Shown here: piece by piece, positions 50,968-59,170 of the stretch
Position numbering within the stretch: the stretch's first letter is position 1
Layout of the letters: each line of letters begins with the position of its first letter
Translations under genes and position numbers: made by a program
Notes under the pieces: model-generated
Database searches by the model: none
Seen by the model: the letters and a program-made list of their open reading frames with translations, nothing else
Told to the model about the DNA's origin: nothing
Source of the DNA: an uncultured Granulosicoccaceae bacterium
Lineage (GTDB): Bacteria; Pseudomonadota; Gammaproteobacteria; Granulosicoccales; Granulosicoccaceae
Length of the DNA: 64,000 bases
Reading direction: 5' to 3'
Assembly (NCBI GenBank): GCA_938006335.1
Contig: CALLMF010000023.1
Span: 31,594-95,593 of the forward strand

Positions 50968-53760
50968 ATGACGGCAGCTGATCGTCCGCTGATTCTTGTC
51001 GATGGCTCGGCCTATCTGTTCCGGGCCTTCCACGTGATGGAACGTCAGGGGCGCGAGTTTTCTACCGCCAGCGGTCAACGCACCGAGACGATCAAGATCG
51101 TGCTCAACATGCTTCGCAAGCTGGTGGTGACCTATCGTCCTGAGCTGATGGCCGTGGTGTTCGACGCCAAGGGCAAGACCTTTCGTGATGATCTCTATCC
51201 TGAGTACAAGGCCACCCGTAGCGCCATGCCGGACGCCTTGCGTAGCCAGATCGCCCCGCTTCATGAATTGATTCAGGCGCTTGGCATGCCGCTGCTCGTG
51301 GTTGAGGGTGTCGAGGCGGACGACGTGATCGGTACCTTGTGTCAGCAAGCGAGCGAAGCCGGGGTGGCGACCATTGTGTCTACCGGCGACAAGGACATGG
51401 CTCAGCTGGTCAACGAGCACGTGACACTGGTCAATACCATGACCGACACCGTCATGGACACGGATGCGGTCATGCAGAAGTTTGGCGTGCGTCCCGATCA
51501 GATCGCTGACTATCTCGCGCTGGTCGGTGATACCTCCGACAACATCCCCGGCGTGCCGAGTTGTGGACCCAAGACGGCGGCCAAATGGCTAGCCGCTCAT
51601 GGTGACCTTGACACCGTCATGGCGAACGCTGATTCGGTAAAGGGCAAGATTGGTGAAAAGCTACGCGATGCTCTGGAGATCCTGCCGCTGTCACGGACCT
51701 TGACCACCATCAAGACCGATGTCGATCTGCCCCGATCGATACAGGAGCTGCAGCTGACTGCACCTGATACCGATGAGTTGTTGCAGCTATACGAGACCTA
51801 CGAGTTTCGCAGTTGGCGTGATGAAGTGAGCCAGGGTGCGTCCCCCCTTACGGGTGAGGCAGATGGTCCATTTGCCAGCGGTGAGACCACAGTCATGGAG
51901 CCAGCAAAGGACAGCGCCGCCAGTTACGAGATAGTGCGTGATCAAGCGACGCTGGATACCTGGTTGGCGCGCCTGGAGGCAGCGGAGCTTTTCGCCTTCG
52001 ACACCGAGACCACCAGTCTGGACTACATGCAGGCTGAGATCGTTGGCCTTTCGTTTGCCATTGAGCCTGGTGAGGCAGCCTATGTGCCACTCGCGCATGT
52101 CGCGCAGGCCGAGGTCGACGATGACAGCGAAGCCCCTTGGGAGCGGCTGACCGATCAGCTGGATAGAGATACCGTACTTGCGCTATTCAAACCTCTGCTG
52201 GAGCGGGAGTCGGCCAATATCGTCGGTCAGCACCTGAAGTATGACGCCAACGTGCTGCGATGCCATGGCATCGAGCTCAACAATGTCGCTCACGACACCA
52301 TGCTTGAGTCCTACGTGCTCGACAGTACGGCGACCCGGCACGACATGGATTCGCTCGCGCGCAAGTACCTGGGTGTCAGTACTGTCAAATATGAGGACGT
52401 CGCGGGCAAAGGAAAAAAACAGCTTACGTTTGACAAGGTGCCGCTTGAGGCTGCGGCTCACTATGCGGCTGAAGATGCCGACATCACCTTGCAGTTGCAC
52501 CGAAAGATCTACCCACAGTTGGAACAAGAGCCGACGTTGCTCGAGCTGTACCTACGCACAGAGCTACCGGTATCAAAGGTGCTCTCGCGAATCGAATGTA
52601 CCGGCGTACGTATTGATACAGAGATGCTCGGTATTCAAGGTGCCAAGCTTGCAGAAACTATCGAGACGACCCGCGACGAAGCCTGGGCTGAGGCCGGCAG
52701 GGAATTCAACCTGGGCTCTCCCAAGCAGATTCAGGAGATCTTTTTCGAGGAGCTGCAGCTTCCGGTCATTCGCAAGACGCCAAAAGGTCAGCCGTCAACC
52801 GCCGAAGACGTACTCGAACAGTTGGCGGTCGACTACAAGCTGCCGGGTCTGATCCTCCAGCATCGCAGTCTGACAAAGCTGATGAGTACCTACATCGAAA
52901 AGTTGCCAGGTCAGGTGGACCCGCGCAGCGGTCGGGTTCATACCTCTTACAATCAGGCGGTCGCATCGACGGGTCGCTTGTCGAGCACGGATCCCAATCT
53001 ACAGAACATTCCGGTACGAACGGAGGAAGGACGTCGTATCCGCGAAGCGTTTGTCGCGGCGGATGGCTACCGCTTGCTTGCGGCCGACTACTCCCAGATC
53101 GAGCTGCGCATCATGGCTCACTTGTCCGATGATGAAGGCTTGTTGCATGCGTTCGAGAACAAGCTCGATGTGCACAAGGCGACGGCAGCCGAGGTCTTCG
53201 GCGTACCGCTCGATGCAGTTGATTCCGACCAGAGACGCTCTGCCAAGGCCATCAACTTCGGCCTGATCTATGGCATGAGCGCGTTTGGCCTTGCCAAGCA
53301 ACTCGATATTCCACGCGGCGAAGCCCAGGAATACATCGACCTGTACTTTTCACGCTATCCGGGTGTCAAGGCTTACATGGACAACACGCGCGAAAACGCG
53401 AAGGAAGTGGGCTTTGTCGAGACCGTATTCGGGCGGCGTCTATATTTACCGGATATCAATGCACGCAACGGGCAGCTCCGGAACTATGCCGAGCGCACCG
53501 CCATCAATGCGCCGATGCAAGGCACTGCTGCCGACATCATCAAGCGCGCCATGATCGACGTACAGGTCTGGCTTGATGAAGGCGATGTGGATGCGCGAAT
53601 CATCATGCAGGTACATGATGAACTCGTTCTGGAGGTGCCTGCTGGTGCAGGAGATGACGTCGGTGAGAAGGTGGCCGAGCTCATGGCGGGTGCCGCGAGC
53701 CTCAAGGTGCCTCTGGAAGTGGAGCACGCATTGGGCAATAGTTGGGAGGAAGCCCATTGA
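50968..53760 (+). CDS. polA: DNA polymerase I
   Basis: A 930-residue Pol I with all three domains. The 5'-nuclease part (RPLILVDGSAYLFRAFH, EADDVIGTL, GDTSDNIPGVPSCGPKTAA) is followed by a 3'-5' exonuclease with the DEDD residues present (FAFDTETTS, KYDANVL, HYAAEDADIT), so proofreading should work. The polymerase has YSQIELRIMAHLS, RRSAKAINFGLIYGMSAFG and MQVHDELVLE. It fills gaps in repair and Okazaki-fragment processing. Its last four bases (TTGA) overlap the next gene's TTG start. Confidence 0.98.
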   Translation: MTAADRPLILVDGSAYLFRAFHVMERQGREFSTASGQRTETIKIVLNMLRKLVVTYRPELMAVVFDAKGKTFRDDLYPEYKATRSAMPDALRSQIAPLHELIQALGMPLLVVEGVEADDVIGTLCQQASEAGVATIVSTGDKDMAQLVNEHVTLVNTMTDTVMDTDAVMQKFGVRPDQIADYLALVGDTSDNIPGVPSCGPKTAAKWLAAHGDLDTVMANADSVKGKIGEKLRDALEILPLSRTLTTIKTDVDLPRSIQELQLTAPDTDELLQLYETYEFRSWRDEVSQGASPLTGEADGPFASGETTVMEPAKDSAASYEIVRDQATLDTWLARLEAAELFAFDTETTSLDYMQAEIVGLSFAIEPGEAAYVPLAHVAQAEVDDDSEAPWERLTDQLDRDTVLALFKPLLERESANIVGQHLKYDANVLRCHGIELNNVAHDTMLESYVLDSTATRHDMDSLARKYLGVSTVKYEDVAGKGKKQLTFDKVPLEAAAHYAAEDADITLQLHRKIYPQLEQEPTLLELYLRTELPVSKVLSRIECTGVRIDTEMLGIQGAKLAETIETTRDEAWAEAGREFNLGSPKQIQEIFFEELQLPVIRKTPKGQPSTAEDVLEQLAVDYKLPGLILQHRSLTKLMSTYIEKLPGQVDPRSGRVHTSYNQAVASTGRLSSTDPNLQNIPVRTEEGRRIREAFVAADGYRLLAADYSQIELRIMAHLSDDEGLLHAFENKLDVHKATAAEVFGVPLDAVDSDQRRSAKAINFGLIYGMSAFGLAKQLDIPRGEAQEYIDLYFSRYPGVKAYMDNTRENAKEVGFVETVFGRRLYLPDINARNGQLRNYAERTAINAPMQGTAADIIKRAMIDVQVWLDEGDVDARIIMQVHDELVLEVPAGAGDDVGEKVAELMAGAASLKVPLEVEHALGNSWEEAH

Positions 53761-54482
53761 GCGATACCTCTGATAGCAGTGTGGGCGACGCCATCGTGGC
53801 CGCCAATGCGCGTTGGGATTTTGGTGATGGCGTCGCCGAAGGCTTTGACTCACACATCGAGCGCTCGGTACCAGGCTATCGAGAGGTGCACGAGCTGACG
53901 GCATCGATCAGCGACTTCTTCGTTCGCGATGGCAGTCGTGTGTACGAGCTGGGCTGCTCGACCGGTACGCTGACTGCGCTGCTGGGTGAGCGCCATGCTG
54001 ATCGCTCGGTAGAACTGATTGGTGTTGACAAGGAGCCTGCAATGGTCGCGATGGCTACCACCCGCTGCGAACACCTGCCGGGTGTGTCCATTGTCGAGTC
54101 GGATCTTCTGGAGTATCCGCTACACGCGTCGTCGCTGACAGTGGCGTGCTTTACGATGCAGTTCGTGCAGCCAGTAGTGCGTCAGCAACTCTTTGATGCG
54201 ATCTACGAGTCGCTGGAATGGGGTGGTGCACTGCTGCTGTTCGAAAAGGTGCGTGCGCCGGATGCGCGTTTTCAGGATCTGATGACGTCCTTGTATACCG
54301 ACTACAAGCAGGAACAAGGATTCAGCGATGCCGAGATCATTGCCAAGAGCCGTAGCCTGAAAGGCGTGCTCGAGCCGTTTTCCACCCAAGGCAATCTTGA
54401 CCTGATGAAGCGCGCGGGCTTCATTGATGTGATGTCGGTGTGGAAGCGTCTCTGTTTCGAGGGCTTCCTGGCGATCAAGTGA
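53757..54482 (+). CDS. CmoA-like class I SAM-dependent enzyme
   Basis: A 241-residue protein close in layout to CmoA, which makes carboxy-SAM for tRNA wobble-uridine modification: WDFGDGVAEGFDSHIERSVPGYREVH at the N-terminus region, YELGCSTGTLTALL (SAM loop), IGVDKEPAMV, and a lid helix with DYKQEQGFSDAEI. However, the segment that in E. coli CmoA (from memory) carries the carboxylate-binding Arg199 (QKRS) reads AKSR here. It may be a paralogue with another methyl acceptor. TTG 53757 is chosen because GGGAGGA lies 7 nt upstream; it overlaps polA by 4 nt. Confidence 0.75.
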   Translation: MSDTSDSSVGDAIVAANARWDFGDGVAEGFDSHIERSVPGYREVHELTASISDFFVRDGSRVYELGCSTGTLTALLGERHADRSVELIGVDKEPAMVAMATTRCEHLPGVSIVESDLLEYPLHASSLTVACFTMQFVQPVVRQQLFDAIYESLEWGGALLLFEKVRAPDARFQDLMTSLYTDYKQEQGFSDAEIIAKSRSLKGVLEPFSTQGNLDLMKRAGFIDVMSVWKRLCFEGFLAIK

Positions 54483-54525
54483 TTGGCCTTGGCCAGGAAG
54501 CGCCGCTGCGCGTAGCAAGTCGTCA

Positions 54526-54553
54526 CAGGCGCTCCGCAACGTCGGAGCGCCTG
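54526..54553. terminator. Bidirectional terminator hairpin
   Basis: A perfect 11-bp stem, CAGGCGCTCCG / CGGAGCGCCTG, with loop CAACGT, between the convergent CmoA-like and coiled-coil genes. GC-rich and well placed to stop both transcripts, though the flanking T-runs are short. Confidence 0.7.
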
Positions 54554-54564
54554 TTGGTCAAGAC

Positions 54565-55101
54565 TTAGCTGCCCTTCTTGCTGTCGTCGGACTTCGACGC
54601 CGAATTCTGCATGTCGGAAAACAAGGTGTTCCAACGACCGAATTGTTCCTGAAGCTCGCCTACTGCCATCGTTGCGAGCGATTGCATCGACTTCTGCGAC
54701 TGCTTGAATTCTTCCATCAGATGCTGACCGCGTCTCTCCCAGAAGTCCTGTGCTTCCATCGTGGCGAGATGCGCTTTCAGCGTGGCTTCGTCCATGAAGG
54801 TCTTTGACTTGTCCTGCCATTGACCCAGGTACTCATCAACGACCTTGCGAGAGGCCTCCAGGCGATCTTGTGCTTCCATGACGCCGAGATGGGCTTGCAG
54901 CTGAGCTTCCTGTGCGTCGTCCTGGGCTTCGGACATCGCGGTGTCGAGTTTGCTCCGGATGGTCGCCAGGGTTTCCCGAGTCTTGTCCTTCACAGTGCGC
55001 GCGTGTTCCGGAAGCTCTTCGACCAGCTCATCAAAGTTCTTCTGGATTTCCTCGATTTCTTTCATTGACTGCTGTATTGCAGCCTTGATCTTCTCGTCCA
55101 T
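54565..55101 (-). CDS. Coiled-coil protein with a 40-residue internal repeat
   Basis: A 178-residue, almost wholly helical protein without a signal peptide. Residues 66-80 (AQLQAHLGVMEAQDR) and 106-120 (ATLKAHLATMEAQDF) are copies 40 residues apart, so the centre is a duplicated amphipathic helix pair. The rest is Glu/Lys/Gln-rich with heptads, like phasins or other surface-coating helices. No family assigned. A good ribosome-binding site (CCAGGAGGTCCC) precedes ATG 55101. Confidence 0.75.
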   Translation of the reverse strand: MDEKIKAAIQQSMKEIEEIQKNFDELVEELPEHARTVKDKTRETLATIRSKLDTAMSEAQDDAQEAQLQAHLGVMEAQDRLEASRKVVDEYLGQWQDKSKTFMDEATLKAHLATMEAQDFWERRGQHLMEEFKQSQKSMQSLATMAVGELQEQFGRWNTLFSDMQNSASKSDDSKKGS

Positions 55102-55167
55102 GGGACCTCCTGGGTCGTGACACGGTGTTCGCTACAGTAGTACAACATGCGGTCACGCCACGCTGAG

Positions 55168-56358
55168 TCAAGTCCGGTTTTTACCGGGAGGTGCATCGCG
55201 AGCAAACAGATAGATCACGAGAGTGACTGCCAACAAGACGGCATATACAAGAAACAGCTGCTGATAGCTGTTCGCGGAGCTTGGATCATGGCGTGACTCC
55301 ATGAACGCGCCACTCGCAAACTGCATGACGCCAGCACCGAATATCGAACAGAAGTTCAGCAGCGTGACGCCACGACCCAGCAGCGGTGGCGGTATGAATG
55401 CCCTGCCATGCGCTATCAAAACGCCGTAACTGGTGCCGCAGACGCCAATTGCAATGAACAACAGGGTCACTGTCGTCAACGAGCTTTCAGGATTGGCAGA
55501 CACGATGAGCAACGCGGCCAGCACGATCACATTGCCAGCAAACACAATCCACTTTCGTGTGCCAAACCAGCGATCCATCGGCCCATAGAGAAAACTTCCA
55601 GCAATCATCGCCAGCGCCATCCACAAGGTGACGCGCCCGATCGTCAGGCTGTCCGCCGCGTACAGATCAGTCAGGAACGGGCCGCTCCACAGACCGCGCA
55701 AGTTGGCAACCGGTGCATAGCACATCAGGATCATCGGCAGGATCATCCATAGCACCGGAATCTTCAGGAGCGCCAGGTAGCCGGCAAACCCGCTGCCATC
55801 GGTCGGCTCGCTGGCAGGGTCCCGCACCAGTGTGCCAACGGCGAGCGCTGTCAGAACACTGAGTGCACCAAGCCCTGCGATGACCGTGCGCCAGCCAAAG
55901 GCGTCTACTGCGCTCGCCATCGGAGAGGTGCCCACTACGTTGCCGAGGTTGCCAAACGCCACCAGCCACGACACCAGAATGGCAAGCCGTGCCGCATCGA
56001 ACTGTCGCGCAAAGATGAACAGCGAGGCCATCAGTACCGGAGAACAGCCGATGCCGATCAGCCCCATGGCCGTGATGATCGCCGCAGGCGACGTTGCTAC
56101 GGTAAACAGCAGGGTGCCGCTGCCTGCACCCAGCCCGAAGATCCATGCGGCGGTGCGCCGTGGGCCGTACTTGTCGAGTGCGGGACCCACCACGAACTGC
56201 ATGAGCGCAAACGTCACGAACCAGATGCCTGCAGCCAGTGACAGCTCTCCCTTGTCCATGCCGAGATCAAGGCTCAACTGAGGGGTGATGACCGACAGAA
56301 ACGAGCGGTAGAACTGCGAGAAGACGTAGGCGAGCGCGAGGGCAATCAACCCGGGCAT
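55168..56358 (-). CDS. MFS transporter
   Basis: A 396-residue protein with about 12 hydrophobic helices. The loop 2-3 motif reads GPALDKYGPRRTAAW, a form of the MFS G-x-x-x-D-x-x-G-x-R/K-R signature. IGIGCSPVLMASLFIFARQF and WSGPFLTDLYA resemble nitrate/oxalate- or organic-anion-type MFS carriers, but the substrate is not inferable. ATG 56358 has GGAG 8 nt upstream. It is divergent from the AOR cluster, with 244 nt shared between them. Confidence 0.88.
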   Translation of the reverse strand: MPGLIALALAYVFSQFYRSFLSVITPQLSLDLGMDKGELSLAAGIWFVTFALMQFVVGPALDKYGPRRTAAWIFGLGAGSGTLLFTVATSPAAIITAMGLIGIGCSPVLMASLFIFARQFDAARLAILVSWLVAFGNLGNVVGTSPMASAVDAFGWRTVIAGLGALSVLTALAVGTLVRDPASEPTDGSGFAGYLALLKIPVLWMILPMILMCYAPVANLRGLWSGPFLTDLYAADSLTIGRVTLWMALAMIAGSFLYGPMDRWFGTRKWIVFAGNVIVLAALLIVSANPESSLTTVTLLFIAIGVCGTSYGVLIAHGRAFIPPPLLGRGVTLLNFCSIFGAGVMQFASGAFMESRHDPSSANSYQQLFLVYAVLLAVTLVIYLFARDAPPGKNRT

Positions 56359-56491
56359 AGGTGCTCCGACTGGTGAGGCGGTGGGTAATCCGGAGTGACC
56401 ACTGGAGCCGTCGAATGAGGCGATGGCGCCGGAGGCCGGATGGTGCGCCTGTCAGCGTAGTGCTGCAAGCGTTGTATCGTAGATAGCGATT

Positions 56492-56514
56492 ACCCTTGTT
56501 CCAGAAAGGGTTTT
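56492..56514 (+). terminator. Terminator-like hairpin in the aorA leader
   Basis: ACCCTT-GTTCCAGA-AAGGGT followed directly by TTTG; the stem is 6 bp with an 8-nt loop and ends in four T. It is 89 nt upstream of the aorA start. It could be an attenuator, or a terminator for readthrough from a short upstream transcript. Confidence 0.4.
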
Positions 56515-56547
56515 GTGATCGAATCAGCGATAGTGAGGTGGTCACGC

Positions 56548-56573
56548 TTGATCGGACACCTCCGTCCAATCAA
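56548..56573. promoter_or_regulatory. Imperfect inverted repeat before aorA (candidate operator)
   Basis: TTGATCGGAC-ACCTCC-GTCCAATCAA: 10-nt arms matching at 9 of 10 positions, centred about 43 nt before the aorA ATG. The size and symmetry suit a dimeric regulator; no regulator gene is adjacent. Confidence 0.5.
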
Positions 56574-56602
56574 AAAAATTCTGGAAGAGGAGCGAACCCG
56601 TC

Positions 56603-57076
56603 ATGCAGAAGTCCCTTCACATAGATCCAGGCAAGTGCACGGGGTGCAATCAGTGCGAGACAGCGTGCTCGATGGAGAACGAAGGGATGGTGAACCCGGC
56701 GAAGAGCCGGATCAAGGTGTTCAACTTCCATGATGAGGGGCGGTTTGTGCCCTACACCTGCACGCAGTGCGACGAGGCGTGGTGCATGCACGCGTGCCCG
56801 GTGGATGCGATCGTGCTGAATCCGGCCAACGGCTCGAAGGACGTGCTGGATGACGTCTGTGTGGGCTGCAAGGTGTGCACGATCGCGTGCCCGTTCGGCA
56901 CGATCAACTACAACACCTCTACCGGCAAGGTGGTCAAGTGTGATCTGTGCGGGGGGGACCCGGCGTGCGCCGATGCGTGCCCGACCCAGGCGATCACCTA
57001 CGTGGATGCGAACGCGACGGGTCTGGACAAGATGCGGGCGTGGGCCGCCAAGACGGACAACGCAGCCGGCGCGTAA
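56603..57076 (+). CDS. aorA: AOR-associated ferredoxin-like subunit (four [4Fe-4S] clusters)
   Basis: 157 residues with 16 cysteines in four C-x2-C-x2/4-C-x3-C sets: 12/15/18/22, 53/56/61/65, 86/89/92/96, 113/116/122/126. This is the HycB/DmsB-like electron-transfer subunit found with proteobacterial AORs; in Aromatoleum aromaticum the corresponding AorA links the tungsten subunit to the FAD subunit and can form filaments. ATG 56603 has a strong ribosome-binding site. It lies 44 nt upstream of the catalytic-subunit gene, same strand. Confidence 0.88.
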   Translation: MQKSLHIDPGKCTGCNQCETACSMENEGMVNPAKSRIKVFNFHDEGRFVPYTCTQCDEAWCMHACPVDAIVLNPANGSKDVLDDVCVGCKVCTIACPFGTINYNTSTGKVVKCDLCGGDPACADACPTQAITYVDANATGLDKMRAWAAKTDNAAGA

Positions 57077-57120
57077 GTCGCGCCCCGCCAGACGGCAAAC
57101 AGAACACGAGGAGAATCAAG

Positions 57121-58977
57121 ATGAGCTGGACTCGCAAGGTGTTGCGCGTGAACCTGAGTACCGGGAGCGTGAGTGAGGAGCCACTGAACATGCAGTGGGC
57201 GAACGAGTACCTCGGTCAGCGAGGGCTGGCGACGCGGTACCTGGTGGACGAGATCGATCCGGCCTGCGATGCGCTGGGTCCGGACAACAAGTTCATCATG
57301 ACGACAGGCCCACTGACGGGGACCTCGGCATCCACCGGCGGGCGCTACAGCTGCGTGACCAAGAGCCCGCTGACGGGCACGGTGGCGTGCTCGAACTCAG
57401 GCGGGCACTTCGGGGCGGAGCTCAAGTTCGCCGGCTGGGACATGGTGATCTTCGAAGGCAAGGCAGCAAGTCCTGTGTACCTGAACATCGAGGACAACGT
57501 GGCAAGCCTGCTGCCAGCGGATGATCTCTGGGGCAAGTCGGTGTGGGAGGCGGACAAGCTGATCCGTCAAAAGCATCAGGACCCACAGATCCGTATCGCC
57601 TGCGTGGGGCGTTCCGCCGAAGAGGGGAACCTGTACGCAGCAGTCGTGAACGATCTGCACCGCGCGGCAGGGCGCTCAGGCGTCGGCACGGTGATGGCGT
57701 CGAAGAACCTGAAGGCGGTGGTGGTGCGCGGCACCCAGGGTCTCGCAGGGCTGCAGGACCCGAAGCGCTTTACCGAGGTGGTGAAGGCGGGCAAGCAGGT
57801 ACTGGCAGACAACCCGGTAACGGGCCAGGGCCTGCCGACCTACGGCACCCAGGTGCTGATGAACGTGATCAACGAGGTCGGTGCACTGCCGACACGCAAC
57901 ATGCGCGAGACGCAGTTCGAAGGCGCGGCGGAAGTCTCCGGCGAAGCGATGCACGAGCCAAGAAAGTCGGACGGCAAGCCGAACCTGACGACCAACGGAG
58001 CGTGCTTCAGCTGCACGATTGCGTGTGGGCGTATCAGCACGATCGACCGGACGCACTTCTCGGTGAAGGACAAGCCGGAGTACTGGATCAACTCAGGTGG
58101 CCTTGAGTACGAGGCGGCCTGGGCGCTGGGTCCGGACACAGGCGTGGACGACATCGATGCGCTGACGTACGTGAACTTCCTGTGCAACGAGGACGGGATG
58201 GACCCGATCAGTCTGGGCAGCACGGTGGCAGCAGCGATGGAGCTGTTCGAGGAAGGGGTGATCACCACCGAGCAGACCGGTGGCATGGAACTGAAGTTCG
58301 GTTCGGCCGAAGCGTTGTGCTGGGCAGCAGAGGTGACGGCCAGGGGCGAAGGCTTTGGCAAGGACCTCGGGCTCGGTAGCAAGCGCTTGTGCGAGAAGTA
58401 CGGTCGCCCGGAGCTCTCGATGACCGTGAAGGGGCAGGAGTTCCCGGCATACGACCCACGCGGTATCCAGGGCATGGGCCTCGCGTATGCCACGGCCAAC
58501 CGCGGTGCGTGTCACCTGCGCGGGTACACGGTGGCCTCAGAGATCCTGGGTATCCCCGAAAAGACCGATCCGTTGGAGTCGGCGGGCAAGGCGGGTCTGG
58601 TGAAGGCGTTCCAGGACGCGACGGCGGCGGTGGACTCGGCGGGTCTGTGCGTGTTCACCACGTTCGCGTGGACGATGGACGACATCGCGCCGCAGGTGGA
58701 TGCGGCGTGTGAGGGCGATTGGTCGACCGAGCGGATGATGGAGGTCGGTGAGCGGATCTGGAACCTGGAGAAGGACTTCAACCAGCGGGCAGGGATCACG
58801 GGAGCGGATGACACGCTGCCGCAGCGATTGCTGAAAGAATCAGCGAACTCGGGTCCGGCGCAGGGCAAGGTGAGTGAGCTGGATCAGATGCTGCCGGAGT
58901 ACTACCAGCTGCGTGGCTACAGCGCGGATGGCTCGATGACGGACGAGACCCGTCAGCGCTTCGGGCTGCCTGCATGA
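57121..58977 (+). CDS. aorB: Aldehyde ferredoxin oxidoreductase (tungsten bis-pterin enzyme) catalytic subunit
   Basis: 618 residues, the family length. AOR N-terminus KVLRVNLSTGSVSEEPL; pterin-binding segments (GPLTGTSASTGGRYS, RSAEEGNLYAAVVNDLHRAAGRSG, YDPRGIQGMGLAYATANRGACH). The [4Fe-4S] ligands are Cys295, Cys298, Cys302 and Cys510. Glu332 in EYEAAW and His465 in ACHLRGY fit the catalytic acid/His pair of the family. It oxidises aldehydes to acids, and in Aromatoleum also the reverse. AGGAGAATCAAG precedes ATG 57121. Codons end in G/C more consistently than in the neighbours. Confidence 0.95.
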   Translation: MSWTRKVLRVNLSTGSVSEEPLNMQWANEYLGQRGLATRYLVDEIDPACDALGPDNKFIMTTGPLTGTSASTGGRYSCVTKSPLTGTVACSNSGGHFGAELKFAGWDMVIFEGKAASPVYLNIEDNVASLLPADDLWGKSVWEADKLIRQKHQDPQIRIACVGRSAEEGNLYAAVVNDLHRAAGRSGVGTVMASKNLKAVVVRGTQGLAGLQDPKRFTEVVKAGKQVLADNPVTGQGLPTYGTQVLMNVINEVGALPTRNMRETQFEGAAEVSGEAMHEPRKSDGKPNLTTNGACFSCTIACGRISTIDRTHFSVKDKPEYWINSGGLEYEAAWALGPDTGVDDIDALTYVNFLCNEDGMDPISLGSTVAAAMELFEEGVITTEQTGGMELKFGSAEALCWAAEVTARGEGFGKDLGLGSKRLCEKYGRPELSMTVKGQEFPAYDPRGIQGMGLAYATANRGACHLRGYTVASEILGIPEKTDPLESAGKAGLVKAFQDATAAVDSAGLCVFTTFAWTMDDIAPQVDAACEGDWSTERMMEVGERIWNLEKDFNQRAGITGADDTLPQRLLKESANSGPAQGKVSELDQMLPEYYQLRGYSADGSMTDETRQRFGLPA

Positions 58978-58997
58978 TGAGTTAGACCATGGACTGG

Positions 58998-59021
58998 CCT
59001 GTCATGTGTGCGCATGACAGG
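58998..59021 (+). terminator. Hairpin after aorB
   Basis: A 9-bp stem CCTGTCATG / CATGACAGG with loop TGTGCG, 20 nt after the aorB stop. The T-run is absent, but its position suits the end of an aorAB transcript. Confidence 0.5.
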
Positions 59022-59050
59022 TCGGTTCAACCGTACCTATTGCACGATGG

Positions 59051-59066
59051 TCGATGAGCTCATCGA
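59051..59066. repeat. Perfect 16-bp palindrome
   Basis: TCGATGAGCTCATCGA, fully self-complementary, in the gap between aorB and the EamA gene. It may be a binding site for a dimeric regulator of the downstream gene; no other copy was noticed. Confidence 0.4.
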
Positions 59067-59170
59067 TCGCTTGTGACTGTTTGGTCTGACGCGTTGGCTC
59101 CCTGCAGCCCGCAAGCTGTCTGTTAGGTTCTTGACACGCGGCAGTCTGACGAGTCACCACCTTCCCCTTC

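Larger units (their letters stand above)
56359..56602. other. Divergent MFS / AOR-cluster intergenic region
   Basis: 244 nt with no gene. It holds two structured elements in the leader of the AOR cluster (listed separately), an A7 run at 56572-56578, and a strong ribosome-binding site for aorA (AGAGGAG at 56585-56591). I did not recognise a clear -35/-10 pair. Confidence 0.6.

Noticed and set aside
56359..56602. Possible molybdenum/tungsten cofactor (Moco/Tuco) riboswitch before aorA
   Set aside because: The leader has hairpins, but I could not match the conserved core or helix layout of that riboswitch class; kept only as a structured leader.
57543..58106. A 187-codon open frame inside aorB
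   Set aside because: A by-product of the GC-rich third positions of aorB; Gly/Arg-rich without any motif.
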